Positions 1 through 9,756 of a stretch of 31,342 bases of DNA are shown in pieces. Origin of the DNA: Marine Group III euryarchaeote CG-Epi4 (GTDB taxonomy: Archaea > Thermoplasmatota > Poseidoniia > MGIII > CG-Epi1). Within the stretch, counting starts at the first letter, position 1. Each line of letters starts with the position of its first letter. The position numbers and the translations under genes are program-made. The notes beneath the pieces are model-generated. The model was given only the letters and a program-made list of their open reading frames with translations. It did not search any database and was not told the DNA's origin. The DNA is taken from the NCBI GenBank assembly GCA_001875365.1, contig MIYX01000002.1, positions 1 through 31,342 of the forward strand. The letters are read 5' to 3'.

Positions 1-3000
1 ACTTACTATCTGGTAACAAATATTATGGAGCTACGAGGGCAATTTATGGAAATCCTTTGGATACTACAGTACCTGCCTGGACTTACTATGACACTACTCA
101 TAGATATTCTTCATACAGTAATGTAGAGTCTTGGAAGGAAACCACGGCTACTTTAGATGATTTCGCAGGATACGATGATGTTCGTCTCCGATGGGTAGTA
201 GGTTTCAGCACATACCAATTATCATACTACGATTCATTCTTCAGAGTGGATGATGTTTCCATAAATATATTAGAGAAAGATCAAACATTTGGTACTGAGA
301 CTAAGACTATAGATTCGATTTCTTTTAAACAATCTGAAACGGTTAACTTTTTCGACGAAGTTGGCAATAAGTTCAAACCATCTACAAGAGGATTAAATGT
401 AGGTGATAAAGTTGGTGTTTCTATCGATGTTCCAGGAAATTCTAATGATGAAGATAAGTCAAACCAAGAAGTACTTGTATTCAGAGAAGTCAAGTATATT
501 ATCTTCGCAGATGATTTCGATGGTGAGGATAAAGGTTGGACCACAGGTGAAGTTCAGCGCGGAAATAGTGATTGGGCTATTCGTACGCGAGATTCAACAA
601 GCGGTTCAAGCTCAATGGACAGCGGTTATAGGAATAGTAATCTAGTTCCTTCAGATACTTATGTATCAACTCCAATGCTTGATTTGGGACTGCCGGTTGA
701 AGCTGAAATTCAGATGAAAATAGCTTATTACGGATATTCTACGTATGAAGGTTACCAAGCTCAGATATCTGATGATGGTGGAGTTACTTGGAATAAGATT
801 GAACCTGTAGGTGGATATGGACAATTCAGACAATCATGTACAACATGTACAATTTCAACTTCTTCCTACTACAATAACCCATTACGTGGCCAAGAAGCTT
901 TCACATATTATGGAACAACTTCACGCGGATATACTTACTCACCAGATCCACAGGGTTTTGTAGATGCTAAGTTCAATCTAAACGATTACACTGGACAAAA
1001 CGATATTAAGTTCAGAATTGTTGCAGGATGGTCTAGTTTTTCACAATTTGCAGGATATGCTCAATCGTTCTTCAGAATGGATGACTTTGCAGTTACAGGC
1101 CTTGTCTACAGCAACAATGTAGGAGTTTCAGCTATAGAACTTAAGGATCCAATCGGAATAGATGAGACAGTTTCTTTATCTACGACAGTAATTAATGCGG
1201 GAATTAATAATCAAACAGCTACAGATGTCAAGCTAAGACTTCAAGTCGGACCTATGGGGCTTGCAAGTTATGACACTAGCGATGATTTAGAAAGTTATAC
1301 TACAACATCAGATGCAGAAACTGCAGGTTGGACTTTTACAGATAAGACATGTAATACAACCTACAGTACATGTACGTCTTGGGGAAATCCTGCTGGGTTT
1401 GCTATAGTTTCAGATCGTGATGCTACAGCACTAGGTCCAGTTTCAGGCGAATTCAGAATGAATGATGGTGCAGGAACAACAGATATGGTTACACCTACAC
1501 TAGATTTCACGGGCGCTGAAAATGATTTGAAATTAACTCTAAATCACAGATTTAATTTCGATTATGTTGCAGGTATGAGCACAGCATATAGCGGTGGTCA
1601 AGTACACATCTCTACAGATGATGGGTCGACTTGGGAGCTATTGACGCCAGAAGGCGGATATCCAGGCAATATTGGAGGTTCAGCTTCTATGGGTAATCCA
1701 TTGTATAATCAACAAGGATTCGTACACTGTAGTGACTGTACAGGAGTAAGTGGTAAAGCTTCAGATGATAAAGACAAGTACATAGATAGTGTATTTGATA
1801 TGTCAAGTTATGCCGATGAAACGGAAGTCAAACTTAAATTCACAGTAGGAATGTATCGTTTCCAATACTCAGGCGATGGCGAACATTGGTATATTGGTTC
1901 TTTAACATTCACAGGAACAGGTATGGAATCTATAGCTTATGAAGAGATTGTACCTATTTCAGGTGCTTCGGGTCCATTCGTCAGTGGCGAAAGATACGAG
2001 TATTCAAAAGATTACTACTTCCAAGTTCCAGGAGAATACAAAGTTGAATTTACTACTTGGATAGGTAACGACCCTTCAGCAGGCGATGATTTTGAAGGTG
2101 ATAATGTTGTATCAGTAGCAAGGGAAACCATGTTTAGCATAGCTTCAACAACTGCAGACGCAGACGCAACTTCATCCAAAAATGATGAGTTGAATAGAAG
2201 ATACTACGAAGATGATTGGACTTCAGCTAAGGATGAGGGCCCAGAAGAAGGGCATCAATGGAGGCCAGATGCTACATCTAGTTCTCCAGACTCACCAGTT
2301 TGGTGGGTTGGACCTGACGTACGCGGAGTAGCCAACAGTGGAGATGACGTAAGTTTAATTTCACCAGTTATTGACCTTTCACAGGCAACATCTGCGAAGT
2401 TAGTATTTGATCATGCCTTTTCTTTCTGGCAAACTTCAAGCAGTTCGCCTAGAAATTATGATGGTGGAAGAGTAGAAATTAGTTCGAATGGTGGAGACAG
2501 TTGGTCAGCCTTGCCAGTTACATCTGGTGAATCATATGGTGGAAACATCTATTTCTGGTCATACTATGGAAATCCGTTGGGCGGTAACCAAGGATTTGTT
2601 GGTACATCTTCTGCAGGATCTAACTTAGTAGAAACTCAATGTAGTTTGAATGACTATATTGGAGCAGGCTTCGACAATGTGAGACTTCGCTTCAGATATG
2701 GTGGCACATTCCCAGCTCAGTCAAGTACTTGGAGTATCGATAACGTTGGCATCTATGGTCTTGGTTTTGATTTAAAGCAAACAAGTTCATCAACGCCTTA
2801 CGCATTAGAAGTCGGTGAATCTACAAACTTTACTACTTCATTCCTCAACCAAGGTAAAGGAGATCTTGGTGCAGGTGGAGCCATGGCTGATGCTTATGCT
2901 CACGCTTACATCAATGATATGAGTGGTAATGAACTCTGGTCAGAGTCTACTTCATTAGGGGACTTGAAAATGGCATACTACGATGAGAATGGAAATACGT

Positions 3001-4973
3001 TCTCTGGAGAGAGTACGCCTGTATGTCCAGGTTCAGATTGTATAACATTCAACTATGATGGAAAGGACAATAGCGGAAATGTTATTCCTGCTGGTATGTA
3101 TACTTCAGGCATAATGGTTGCTGATTCTAATGGAAATCAATTAGCAGATTTATTCTCTGCAAACAATGATGCAAATCATATGTTACTAATTGGTCTTAGC
3201 GCAGAAATGGGTTCACCAATGCTAGCAGGAGGTTCTAACTGGAATACAGTTTCAGATGCTCCAACAGGCGTCGGCGCTGGCGCGCTCGGTGTAGATTGGG
3301 ATGAAACCGGTGTTGCAACGGGAACATTAGCAATTGATATTGTAGATCAAGCAACCGGTTTTGCACCTGAATCAGCAGTAATTCAAATTGGAACAACCGT
3401 CACTTGGACGAACTCAGATACTACAATGACTCATACTGTAACCGACAAAGAGTCTCAGTTTGATTCGTTTGATCTCTTACCGGGTGAATCTTACTCATTA
3501 CCTTTTAATGAAGTTGGAGTGTTCAATTACTTCTGTAAGTATCATGTTGGTATGGAAGGCACTATCACGGTAATATCAGACAACAGTGCAGATGAGCAAG
3601 CAAGAACAAACTACCTTAATGTGTGGTCATCAGAATCTTACTTGTACTTCTGGGCTAACTATGATATGTCAGATGACAGTACAATTTCAGTATATGCACA
3701 AAAGAAAGGCTCTGACCTCAATGATGCAGGAACTGTAGCATTATGGCAAGCTAATGGTTTCCAAATAATGGACGGTTCAGATCATACATTGGTTGGAGAT
3801 TCTTTGACAGGAGAAAGTGGTTGGAATCCATATTATATCTATTTAGATTCTAATAAATTGGGTTACAATACTCTCCAATACAATCCTGAAGAAGATAATT
3901 CTTATGCATTTGTATTCAGAGCACGCGGAGTTGAAGGTTCGGCTGAAATCGGTAACGTTCAAGTTATAAGATCAGATCACACTGGTTTCTTCTTTGCTAA
4001 AGATAACCCTAACAAACTAACTTATGAAATATTCCCAAGTTTGTCTGTGGAAATGGATTATTTTGCTAAGAATATTGGTACTGAAGACAATGAATTCCAA
4101 TTTACTCCAGCTCTTGTTGCTCAAGGTAAAGATTACATGGGCGAAGAATTCACAATGACTGTAGAAGTATTAGTGAATGGTGCAGCATCAAATGATGTAA
4201 CTTCAGTGTCAGACGGTAATGGAACATACACCTATACTGTAGATCTTGCTCCAGATGATGAAGCAATGATTACAGTAAGGTTCTTGGCTCCAGATTTTGA
4301 TGCTAAGAAAGGAGAACCAGCAGGAAATCGTAAGTTTGATGTCAAAATGAATCCAGTAGATACGGGTAGTGATGAAAATATGAGAGAGCCAGTTTCGGCA
4401 ACCTTATTCATTAAACCATCACAATTTGTTCTAGGTGAAATGTCATATGACAGAGCAGGAGTTCTTGAAGGAGATTCACTAGCAATAACTGTGGAGGCAT
4501 GGAACGAAGGAAACTATGCTTCAGATGTATTAATGGTGGTCTACGTAATTGATTCAACTGGAGATGCATACAACACACCAGACGGTGTAAAGCGTATGAC
4601 TAGAGTAGCTTCAACTACAGAACCAGTGATGGCACCAAAACCAGTTCTTGAGTCACAAGGAATCTATCAAACATGGTACCCAATAACAGCAGTTTGGGAA
4701 GAAGCATTCATACCAGGTGAAACAACTCTAGATTACACAGATGTTGAGTTTTACGCAATGATCAATCCAGATTTGGAGCAATCAGATGTTGAAAGTGGTT
4801 ACAAGAAACAAGATGAGTACTTGAACCAAAAAGACGACAATGATGCATTTGGAAAGATTGCTGTTGTTAAAGATAAATCATCTACTCCATCTTTCGCACT
4901 TGGAATAGTTGGTATGTCAGTAGCAGCATTAATTGCAGCAGCTGGTGCTTCTCTAAGAAGAGAAGAAGAATAA
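1..4973 (+). CDS. Giant modular surface protein with cupredoxin domain (5' end outside window)
   Basis: The frame is open to the window edge and the protein starts upstream; the TTG at 57 lies inside a jelly-roll repeat and is not a real start. Numbering from that TTG, at least three complete and one cut jelly-roll (MAM/immune-inhibitor-A-like) modules lie near residues 1-85, 149-352, 409-623 and 714-903, sharing a Gly-Gly-x-(Thr/Ser)-Trp strand and an Asn-Pro-Leu loop. A FlgD-like strand pair (YDGKDNSGN) sits near 997-1025. A cupredoxin domain follows at about 1090-1172 with candidate type-1 copper ligands H1126, C1160, H1163 and M1166; the C-x2-H-x2-M loop has amicyanin spacing. Beta domains of NEW3/CARDB character come next. 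The C-terminus is Thr-Pro-Ser-Phe, a small-residue-rich helix and RREEE, resembling an archaeosortase-type sorting signal. It probably sits outside the cell as an anchored binding or electron-transfer protein; its ligand is unknown. Confidence 0.85.
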   Translation, partial: LLSGNKYYGATRAIYGNPLDTTVPAWTYYDTTHRYSSYSNVESWKETTATLDDFAGYDDVRLRWVVGFSTYQLSYYDSFFRVDDVSINILEKDQTFGTETKTIDSISFKQSETVNFFDEVGNKFKPSTRGLNVGDKVGVSIDVPGNSNDEDKSNQEVLVFREVKYIIFADDFDGEDKGWTTGEVQRGNSDWAIRTRDSTSGSSSMDSGYRNSNLVPSDTYVSTPMLDLGLPVEAEIQMKIAYYGYSTYEGYQAQISDDGGVTWNKIEPVGGYGQFRQSCTTCTISTSSYYNNPLRGQEAFTYYGTTSRGYTYSPDPQGFVDAKFNLNDYTGQNDIKFRIVAGWSSFSQFAGYAQSFFRMDDFAVTGLVYSNNVGVSAIELKDPIGIDETVSLSTTVINAGINNQTATDVKLRLQVGPMGLASYDTSDDLESYTTTSDAETAGWTFTDKTCNTTYSTCTSWGNPAGFAIVSDRDATALGPVSGEFRMNDGAGTTDMVTPTLDFTGAENDLKLTLNHRFNFDYVAGMSTAYSGGQVHISTDDGSTWELLTPEGGYPGNIGGSASMGNPLYNQQGFVHCSDCTGVSGKASDDKDKYIDSVFDMSSYADETEVKLKFTVGMYRFQYSGDGEHWYIGSLTFTGTGMESIAYEEIVPISGASGPFVSGERYEYSKDYYFQVPGEYKVEFTTWIGNDPSAGDDFEGDNVVSVARETMFSIASTTADADATSSKNDELNRRYYEDDWTSAKDEGPEEGHQWRPDATSSSPDSPVWWVGPDVRGVANSGDDVSLISPVIDLSQATSAKLVFDHAFSFWQTSSSSPRNYDGGRVEISSNGGDSWSALPVTSGESYGGNIYFWSYYGNPLGGNQGFVGTSSAGSNLVETQCSLNDYIGAGFDNVRLRFRYGGTFPAQSSTWSIDNVGIYGLGFDLKQTSSSTPYALEVGESTNFTTSFLNQGKGDLGAGGAMADAYAHAYINDMSGNELWSESTSLGDLKMAYYDENGNTFSGESTPVCPGSDCITFNYDGKDNSGNVIPAGMYTSGIMVADSNGNQLADLFSANNDANHMLLIGLSAEMGSPMLAGGSNWNTVSDAPTGVGAGALGVDWDETGVATGTLAIDIVDQATGFAPESAVIQIGTTVTWTNSDTTMTHTVTDKESQFDSFDLLPGESYSLPFNEVGVFNYFCKYHVGMEGTITVISDNSADEQARTNYLNVWSSESYLYFWANYDMSDDSTISVYAQKKGSDLNDAGTVALWQANGFQIMDGSDHTLVGDSLTGESGWNPYYIYLDSNKLGYNTLQYNPEEDNSYAFVFRARGVEGSAEIGNVQVIRSDHTGFFFAKDNPNKLTYEIFPSLSVEMDYFAKNIGTEDNEFQFTPALVAQGKDYMGEEFTMTVEVLVNGAASNDVTSVSDGNGTYTYTVDLAPDDEAMITVRFLAPDFDAKKGEPAGNRKFDVKMNPVDTGSDENMREPVSATLFIKPSQFVLGEMSYDRAGVLEGDSLAITVEAWNEGNYASDVLMVVYVIDSTGDAYNTPDGVKRMTRVASTTEPVMAPKPVLESQGIYQTWYPITAVWEEAFIPGETTLDYTDVEFYAMINPDLEQSDVESGYKKQDEYLNQKDDNDAFGKIAVVKDKSSTPSFALGIVGMSVAALIAAAGASLRREEE

Positions 4974-4985
4974 GTAAGTCAATGA

Positions 4986-5019
4986 GGAAAAGGGGAAGTT
5001 GTACTTCCCCCTATTTTCC
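4986..5019 (+). terminator. Stem-loop after the giant surface-protein gene
   Basis: A perfect 8-bp stem (GGGGAAGT / ACTTCCCC, loop TGT, 4992-5010) is extended by a second 6-bp pairing (GGAAAA at 4986-4991 with TTTTCC at 5014-5019) across a 3-nt bulge. It starts 12 nt after the stop codon. It could terminate transcription or protect the 3' end of the long mRNA. Archaeal termination usually depends on U-tracts, and only a TTTT lies within the hairpin. Confidence 0.55.
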
Positions 5020-5070
5020 GCTTTAAAGGTTAGCGTCAGCTTTAATGAGGCCTAGTTTTAAATCGGAAAT

Positions 5071-5979
5071 ATGGTAGAGCTAATATCATCAATGGGAACA
5101 TTGATTTTGATTGCAATAGGATTATTAGTTTCATACTATTGTATACGAAACCAGTTCATGGTTTCACAGTCATTGGTTTTCATTAATTTCTCAATATTCG
5201 CAAGCTGGTGGATATTATATCTGCTATCTCCAAAAATAGGAATTGAAGCTCTTATCGATCTAGGTTTCAAATCGCAATACATTGCCGAGCCGCAACTTAG
5301 GTTAGTTTCGATTATAACAGCTATGTTCATGCACGGTGGTTCAATGCATATTTTGATGAATATGCTAGTTCTAATCTTGTTAGGAGTTCCATTTGAAGAG
5401 AGAATAGGCTCTAGATCCTTTTTGTTGATTTACTTTATTTCAGGAATTTTAGGTTCTTTGATCACAGGGTCAGTATCAGTTTTCAATGCAGAAGGCCTTA
5501 ACACATTGAATATAGGTGCCTCAGGCGCCGTTTTTGGGATAATGGGTGGTTTTGCCTTACTATATCCTCGAGATGAGATACCAATGTTACTAGGTCCCAT
5601 TTTTCTCCAAAGAGTCCCTGTGATTCTTGCAACAATAGTCTTTGTAGCGATGGAAACGCTATATGTTGGAATGAATACGCAAGACGGTATTGGCCATGGA
5701 ACACACATGGCTTCATTTATAGCAGGCGTTTTTCTTTCACCATTGTTTCCTAAGAAGGGAATTGTTGAAAAACAATCAATTAGTTTTGATATTAATTATC
5801 TTACTAAATTATATGATAAAAGTAGTAAAGGTGAATACGAGCTATCAATGTTGAAGCGGGCAGATGAACCTGAGTTACAATCAGCCTGGTTAGAAACATT
5901 CTTAGAAAAACAAACATGCTTAGAATGCACTAGCAAGCTAGATTCAAATGGTGTTTGTTCAGATTGCGATACTAATTAG
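5071..5979 (+). CDS. Rhomboid-family intramembrane serine protease with C-terminal Cys4 tail
   Basis: Rhomboids cut transmembrane helices inside the membrane. Seen here: a HGGSMHILMN segment (the family's H-x3-x-H-x3-N helix), GASGAVFG with nucleophile Ser151, and GHGTH with likely catalytic His212 followed by the small-residue helix ASFIAG. About six to seven hydrophobic helices cover residues 5-230. The cytoplasmic-looking tail ends in a C-x2-C...C-x2-C knuckle (C283, C286, C296, C299), a probable small zinc ribbon. ATG 5071 is taken as the start because CTTTAAT at 5040-5046 lies about 28 bp upstream; the in-frame ATG at 5092 is an alternative. It follows the giant surface-protein gene on the same strand by 97 nt, so that protein's C-terminal helix is a possible substrate (inference). 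Its stop codon abuts the stop of the convergent transporter gene. Confidence 0.9.
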   Translation: MVELISSMGTLILIAIGLLVSYYCIRNQFMVSQSLVFINFSIFASWWILYLLSPKIGIEALIDLGFKSQYIAEPQLRLVSIITAMFMHGGSMHILMNMLVLILLGVPFEERIGSRSFLLIYFISGILGSLITGSVSVFNAEGLNTLNIGASGAVFGIMGGFALLYPRDEIPMLLGPIFLQRVPVILATIVFVAMETLYVGMNTQDGIGHGTHMASFIAGVFLSPLFPKKGIVEKQSISFDINYLTKLYDKSSKGEYELSMLKRADEPELQSAWLETFLEKQTCLECTSKLDSNGVCSDCDTN

Positions 5980-7428
5980 CTAAGCTGTTAGGAAATGATC
6001 GTAGAATAGAGCGACAACTATCGAACCTATTGTACAGGTTATAATCATAACTGGAACACCTACACCTAACCATTCCTTTGTTGAAATTTTATGTCCACCT
6101 CTTTCGCTGATTGCAATAGTCATAACGTTTGCACTAGAACCTATTGGTGTTGCATTTCCTCCGAAGCCGCAACCGATTGCTAAAGCCCAATAAAGAGGTA
6201 TAATTTCTACGGCACCATCACTCAATCTTCCTATTTCTTCAATCACAGGTAACATAGCTGCACAAAAAGGAATATTATCTACAATAGCAGATGCAATTGC
6301 GGAAATCCAAATGAGTACAATTACCAATACTACAGGATCGCTGTGAATGTTCCCATTAGGGCCAAAGTTATCAAATATCATATTAGCAATAGCTTCGAGA
6401 TAGCCCATAGCTTCCAATCCTCCGACCATAATGAATAATCCCGCGAAAAATAATAGTGCACCCCATTCTACTTTGTGTATAACTTCATGGATATCCATTC
6501 GTTTTTCATGAGGAACACCAATCATGCTTATTGACATGGCAATTCCGGCCCCACCAAGAGATACAGCAGAAATTTCTAAATCTAAGTGTAAGAGTTCAAC
6601 AGCAGCAAACATGATCACAGTTACTGCCAATGCCCCTAAAGTTCTGTACATTAAGACATCATTTTTTACAGCAGCCCATTCGTCTTCGTTAGTGACTTCC
6701 TCTACATTTTGAGGTTTAACTTCTCTCCAGTTTTTGAAATGGCGGTGCATATACCAAAGTGTGGCACCCCATGCAATTATAGCCAAAGGAGTCAAATGGT
6801 AAATAAAGCTCATAAATCCAAATCCTAAGCCACGTGCGCTTGCATAAGATGCAATTAATACGTTTGGAGGGTCTCCGACTAGTGTCGCTACTCCCCCAGT
6901 ATTTGAGAAAATAGCTAGGGCAATTAGTGGTGGAATTGGGTTAATTTCAATCTTAGAACAGATTTTTAGAGTTACAGGAGCGATTAGAATTAAAGCGGTG
7001 ACATTATCAATGAATACGGAAATAACTGTGGTGAAAGTTCCTAGATAAAAAACCAGTTTCCATGGATCGCCTCCAGATAATTTTGTAGCTTTGATTGCCA
7101 CAAATTCAAAGAAACCACTTATCTCGAGCATTCCGGCAAAAATCATCATTCCCAATAAGAGGCCAATTACATTGAAATCAATGGCTTCAAACAAATTGTT
7201 TTGACATACAGCACCAGCCTCCCCATGTCCGCCTCCGGTACACCAAGTAAGAGAATTATAATAAGTTCCAATTAAGAGCATTCCCACAGCCCCACCCCAA
7301 GCAGCCAGCGTGCGGTCAACAATTTCTCCTAAAATTAAAGCAAAGGCTATTAGGAACACAAGTAAAACTAGTATTGCTTCAATTGAGCCAGTATCTGCGA
7401 TGTAATCAGATGTTGCATTAGTCGACAT
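5980..7428 (-). CDS. ArsB/NhaD-superfamily ion transporter (putative Na+/H+ antiporter)
   Basis: A multipass membrane protein of 482 residues in the ion-transporter (ArsB/NhaD/P-protein) superfamily. Signature segments are present: FIDNVTALILIAPVT, the SNTGGVATLVGDPPN loop, and in the second half IVDNIPFCAAM with GGNATPIGSSAN, the inverted-repeat counterpart. Substrate cannot be read from sequence. NhaD-type Na+/H+ exchange fits a marine cell, but the P-protein/ArsB group also contains anion permeases. The start is set at ATG 7428, not the GTG at 7449, because a TATA-like TTTTAT is centred 25-26 bp upstream of the ATG. It lies 30 bp after purL on the same strand but seems able to start its own transcript. 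Confidence 0.85.
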   Translation of the reverse strand: MSTNATSDYIADTGSIEAILVLLVFLIAFALILGEIVDRTLAAWGGAVGMLLIGTYYNSLTWCTGGGHGEAGAVCQNNLFEAIDFNVIGLLLGMMIFAGMLEISGFFEFVAIKATKLSGGDPWKLVFYLGTFTTVISVFIDNVTALILIAPVTLKICSKIEINPIPPLIALAIFSNTGGVATLVGDPPNVLIASYASARGLGFGFMSFIYHLTPLAIIAWGATLWYMHRHFKNWREVKPQNVEEVTNEDEWAAVKNDVLMYRTLGALAVTVIMFAAVELLHLDLEISAVSLGGAGIAMSISMIGVPHEKRMDIHEVIHKVEWGALLFFAGLFIMVGGLEAMGYLEAIANMIFDNFGPNGNIHSDPVVLVIVLIWISAIASAIVDNIPFCAAMLPVIEEIGRLSDGAVEIIPLYWALAIGCGFGGNATPIGSSANVMTIAISERGGHKISTKEWLGVGVPVMIITCTIGSIVVALFYDHFLTA

Positions 7429-7450
7429 AATTAAAATACTTAGAGCCACA

Positions 7451-7456
7451 ATAAAA
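7451..7456 (-). promoter_or_regulatory. TATA box for the NhaD-type gene
   Basis: Read on the minus strand, TTTTAT is centred 25-26 bp before ATG 7428, the distance expected for a leaderless archaeal transcript. It lies just past the purL stop codon. Confidence 0.5.
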
Positions 7457-7458
7457 GC

Positions 7459-9753
7459 TTAAGCCAGCCTATTCCATAGTGGTTCAGTCCATATTTTTCT
7501 CAATTTGTCTATAGAAAAGTTAAGCTTTTGTTTATTATGTAATATAAATTCTACAGTCTCATTCACAGTCCCAATTTTTTTAGCAAAATCAAATCTTTTA
7601 GAAAATTTTTCTTCGAAACCAGGTTTAACTTGAACCAGCCATCTTCCATTTGATTCATTAAATAATTCTAAATCATCTCTCATTTCTCCAGATAAATTTA
7701 TTTTTGCACCAACTCCGCTCATACACATTTCAATTATTGCTAGAACAAGTCCTCCGGTAGAAATGTCATGGCATGCGGCAACTTCTTCACATTCGATAGC
7801 ATCAATTAGTTGTTCCATTCTAGGAATGAATGAATCAAAGTCAGTAGTAGGTACATTTGGGCAATTAAGGCCTAAGGTTCTATAATACAAACTAGCACCC
7901 ATCTGTTGTTTATTGTCTCCTACTAGCCATATATCACCTTCATTCTTCAAATCACTAGTAATACATTTTCTGATATCATTGACTAACCCGATTCCCATTA
8001 GGACTGGCGTTGGAGGTATCGCACCTTCAGTAGTCTCGTTGTATAAGCTAACATTGCCTGAAACATAAGGGACGTCAACAGAAGTTGCAGCATCTCTTAG
8101 TGCATCACAACTTGACTTAAATTGGCCCATTATCTCAGGCCTTTGAGGATTTCCAAAACATAAGCAATCAGCTAATGAATCAATCCTGGCCCCTACAGAG
8201 GCTAAATTGCGGCAAATCTCTTCGACAGCACTCATTGTGCCATGGTATGGATTAGCTTCCATTAAGTGAGGGTTAATGTCTGTGGTTAAAGCAAGTCCTT
8301 TCCAAGAATCCTCTACAGGTTTTAATACAGATGAGTCTCCATGAACTTCTTTACCAATCTTGCCTTGAATTGGTTTAATTGCAGTAGCGCCCCTAACTTC
8401 ATGGTCATATTGCCTAATTACCCAGTCTTTCGAAGCTACCTCTGGATTACTGATAATTTCCTCTATTGTTTTAGATAAATTCAAAGGAAGTTCTGGTAAT
8501 TTTACAGCTTCTAGATTATTGATCTTAGGTAAAGTATAAGGTCGATTGTATACTGGACCTCCAGTTGTAAACTCTAAATCCAAATTCAAAATTTCAGTAT
8601 TGTTAAATCTTACAATATTCCGCTTTTCTTTGATAACTTCTCCAATTGCAACTGCTTCGACGTCCCATGCATTACATCGATCTAAAACAGTTTTTACATT
8701 TTCAGGCTTAACAGTAAACATCATTCTTTCCTGAGATTCAGAAACCCAAATTTCCCAGGGTGCCATATTTTTTAATTTTAAATGAACTTTTTCTAAGTCA
8801 ACTTTTGCACCAAAACCAGCATCTAAGGCAAGTTCACCTACAACACAAGAGAGACCGCCCCCTCCTAGATCTTTCATTCCAGTTAATAGTCCTAATTCAT
8901 TTAATTCTAAGCATAAATGCATCAAAGGTTCTTTTGTAATGGGATCGCCTAATTGAACAGCTCCAATATCATCATCAGATCCAGCATCTAAATCTCTTGA
9001 AGCAAAAGTAACGCCGTGTATTCCGTCTCTTCCTGTTTTTCCGCCGGCCAAGATATAAATATCTCCAATATCTCCAGCATGACTATGAATCATCAAATCT
9101 TTTTTTACTATTCCTATGCAACCTACATTTACTAAAGGATTTCCAGTGTATCTTGGATGAAAAGCAACTTGTCCAGCTACGGTTGGAATTCCAACTCTGT
9201 TCCCGTAGTCTCTAATTCCTGCTACGACGCCACTCATTAGATATTGCGGATGTTTAATCCCGTCTGGAAGCTCATCACGAGGCAAGTCTAAGTTTCCAAA
9301 AAAGATAGGATCCACAAGTGCAATAGGTTGTGCACCCATGCATACGACATCCCTTAGTATCCCTCCAATTCCAGTTGCAGATCCTCCGTAAGGATCTAAT
9401 GCAGAAGGATGGTTATGTGATTCTAATCCGACAGCATAATAATGCTCATCATCAAATTCCATAATGCCAGCATCTTCACGTGCGATAACTTTTTTTGATG
9501 TTTTCAATCCAAAAACAGTTTCTTCTAAAACAGGTTTAGAAGATTTATAGCAGCAATGTTCAGACCATGCTTGATCGATAGCCTGTAGTTCAACATCCGT
9601 AGGTTTTCTTCCTTCTTTAGAAAAGTATTTTTTTACATTTTCCATTTCATCATTTAGTAAACCAAGTCCTAACGATTTTACAATTTCACCCGAATCAGAG
9701 TTCTCTAAGTCAACATAAAAAACATTTTCCAAATTTTTAACAGGTTCAAGCAT
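7459..9753 (-). CDS. purL: Phosphoribosylformylglycinamidine synthase subunit PurL
   Basis: ATP-dependent conversion of FGAR to FGAM in de novo purine synthesis, using ammonia passed on by a glutaminase subunit. At 764 residues this is the short archaeal/Bacillus-type PurL, not the long fused form. Family motifs are intact: QAWSEHCCYKS near the N-terminus, GLESHNHPSALDPYGG with the Gly-rich ATP loop, MKDLGGGGLS, and GTMSAVEEICRNLASVGA in the second half. It begins 3 nt after the purS stop codon, with GGTGG about 8 nt before ATG as a ribosome binding site. Two in-frame TAA codons in a row separate purS from purL. PurQ, the glutaminase partner, is not in the window. Confidence 0.97.
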   Translation of the reverse strand: MLEPVKNLENVFYVDLENSDSGEIVKSLGLGLLNDEMENVKKYFSKEGRKPTDVELQAIDQAWSEHCCYKSSKPVLEETVFGLKTSKKVIAREDAGIMEFDDEHYYAVGLESHNHPSALDPYGGSATGIGGILRDVVCMGAQPIALVDPIFFGNLDLPRDELPDGIKHPQYLMSGVVAGIRDYGNRVGIPTVAGQVAFHPRYTGNPLVNVGCIGIVKKDLMIHSHAGDIGDIYILAGGKTGRDGIHGVTFASRDLDAGSDDDIGAVQLGDPITKEPLMHLCLELNELGLLTGMKDLGGGGLSCVVGELALDAGFGAKVDLEKVHLKLKNMAPWEIWVSESQERMMFTVKPENVKTVLDRCNAWDVEAVAIGEVIKEKRNIVRFNNTEILNLDLEFTTGGPVYNRPYTLPKINNLEAVKLPELPLNLSKTIEEIISNPEVASKDWVIRQYDHEVRGATAIKPIQGKIGKEVHGDSSVLKPVEDSWKGLALTTDINPHLMEANPYHGTMSAVEEICRNLASVGARIDSLADCLCFGNPQRPEIMGQFKSSCDALRDAATSVDVPYVSGNVSLYNETTEGAIPPTPVLMGIGLVNDIRKCITSDLKNEGDIWLVGDNKQQMGASLYYRTLGLNCPNVPTTDFDSFIPRMEQLIDAIECEEVAACHDISTGGLVLAIIEMCMSGVGAKINLSGEMRDDLELFNESNGRWLVQVKPGFEEKFSKRFDFAKKIGTVNETVEFILHNKQKLNFSIDKLRKIWTEPLWNRLA

Positions 9754-9756
9754 TTA

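Noticed and set aside
57..59. TTG as the start of the first giant gene
   Set aside because: The frame is open to the window edge, and the residues before it (YYGATRAIYGNPL) match the repeated Asn-Pro-Leu loop of the protein, so the gene begins outside.
5430..5716. Antisense open frames within the rhomboid gene
   Set aside because: They overlap conserved rhomboid catalytic motifs and show no domain of their own.
7429..7449. GTG at 7449 as the start of the NhaD-type gene
   Set aside because: The TATA box would be almost on top of it; ATG 7428 has correct spacing.
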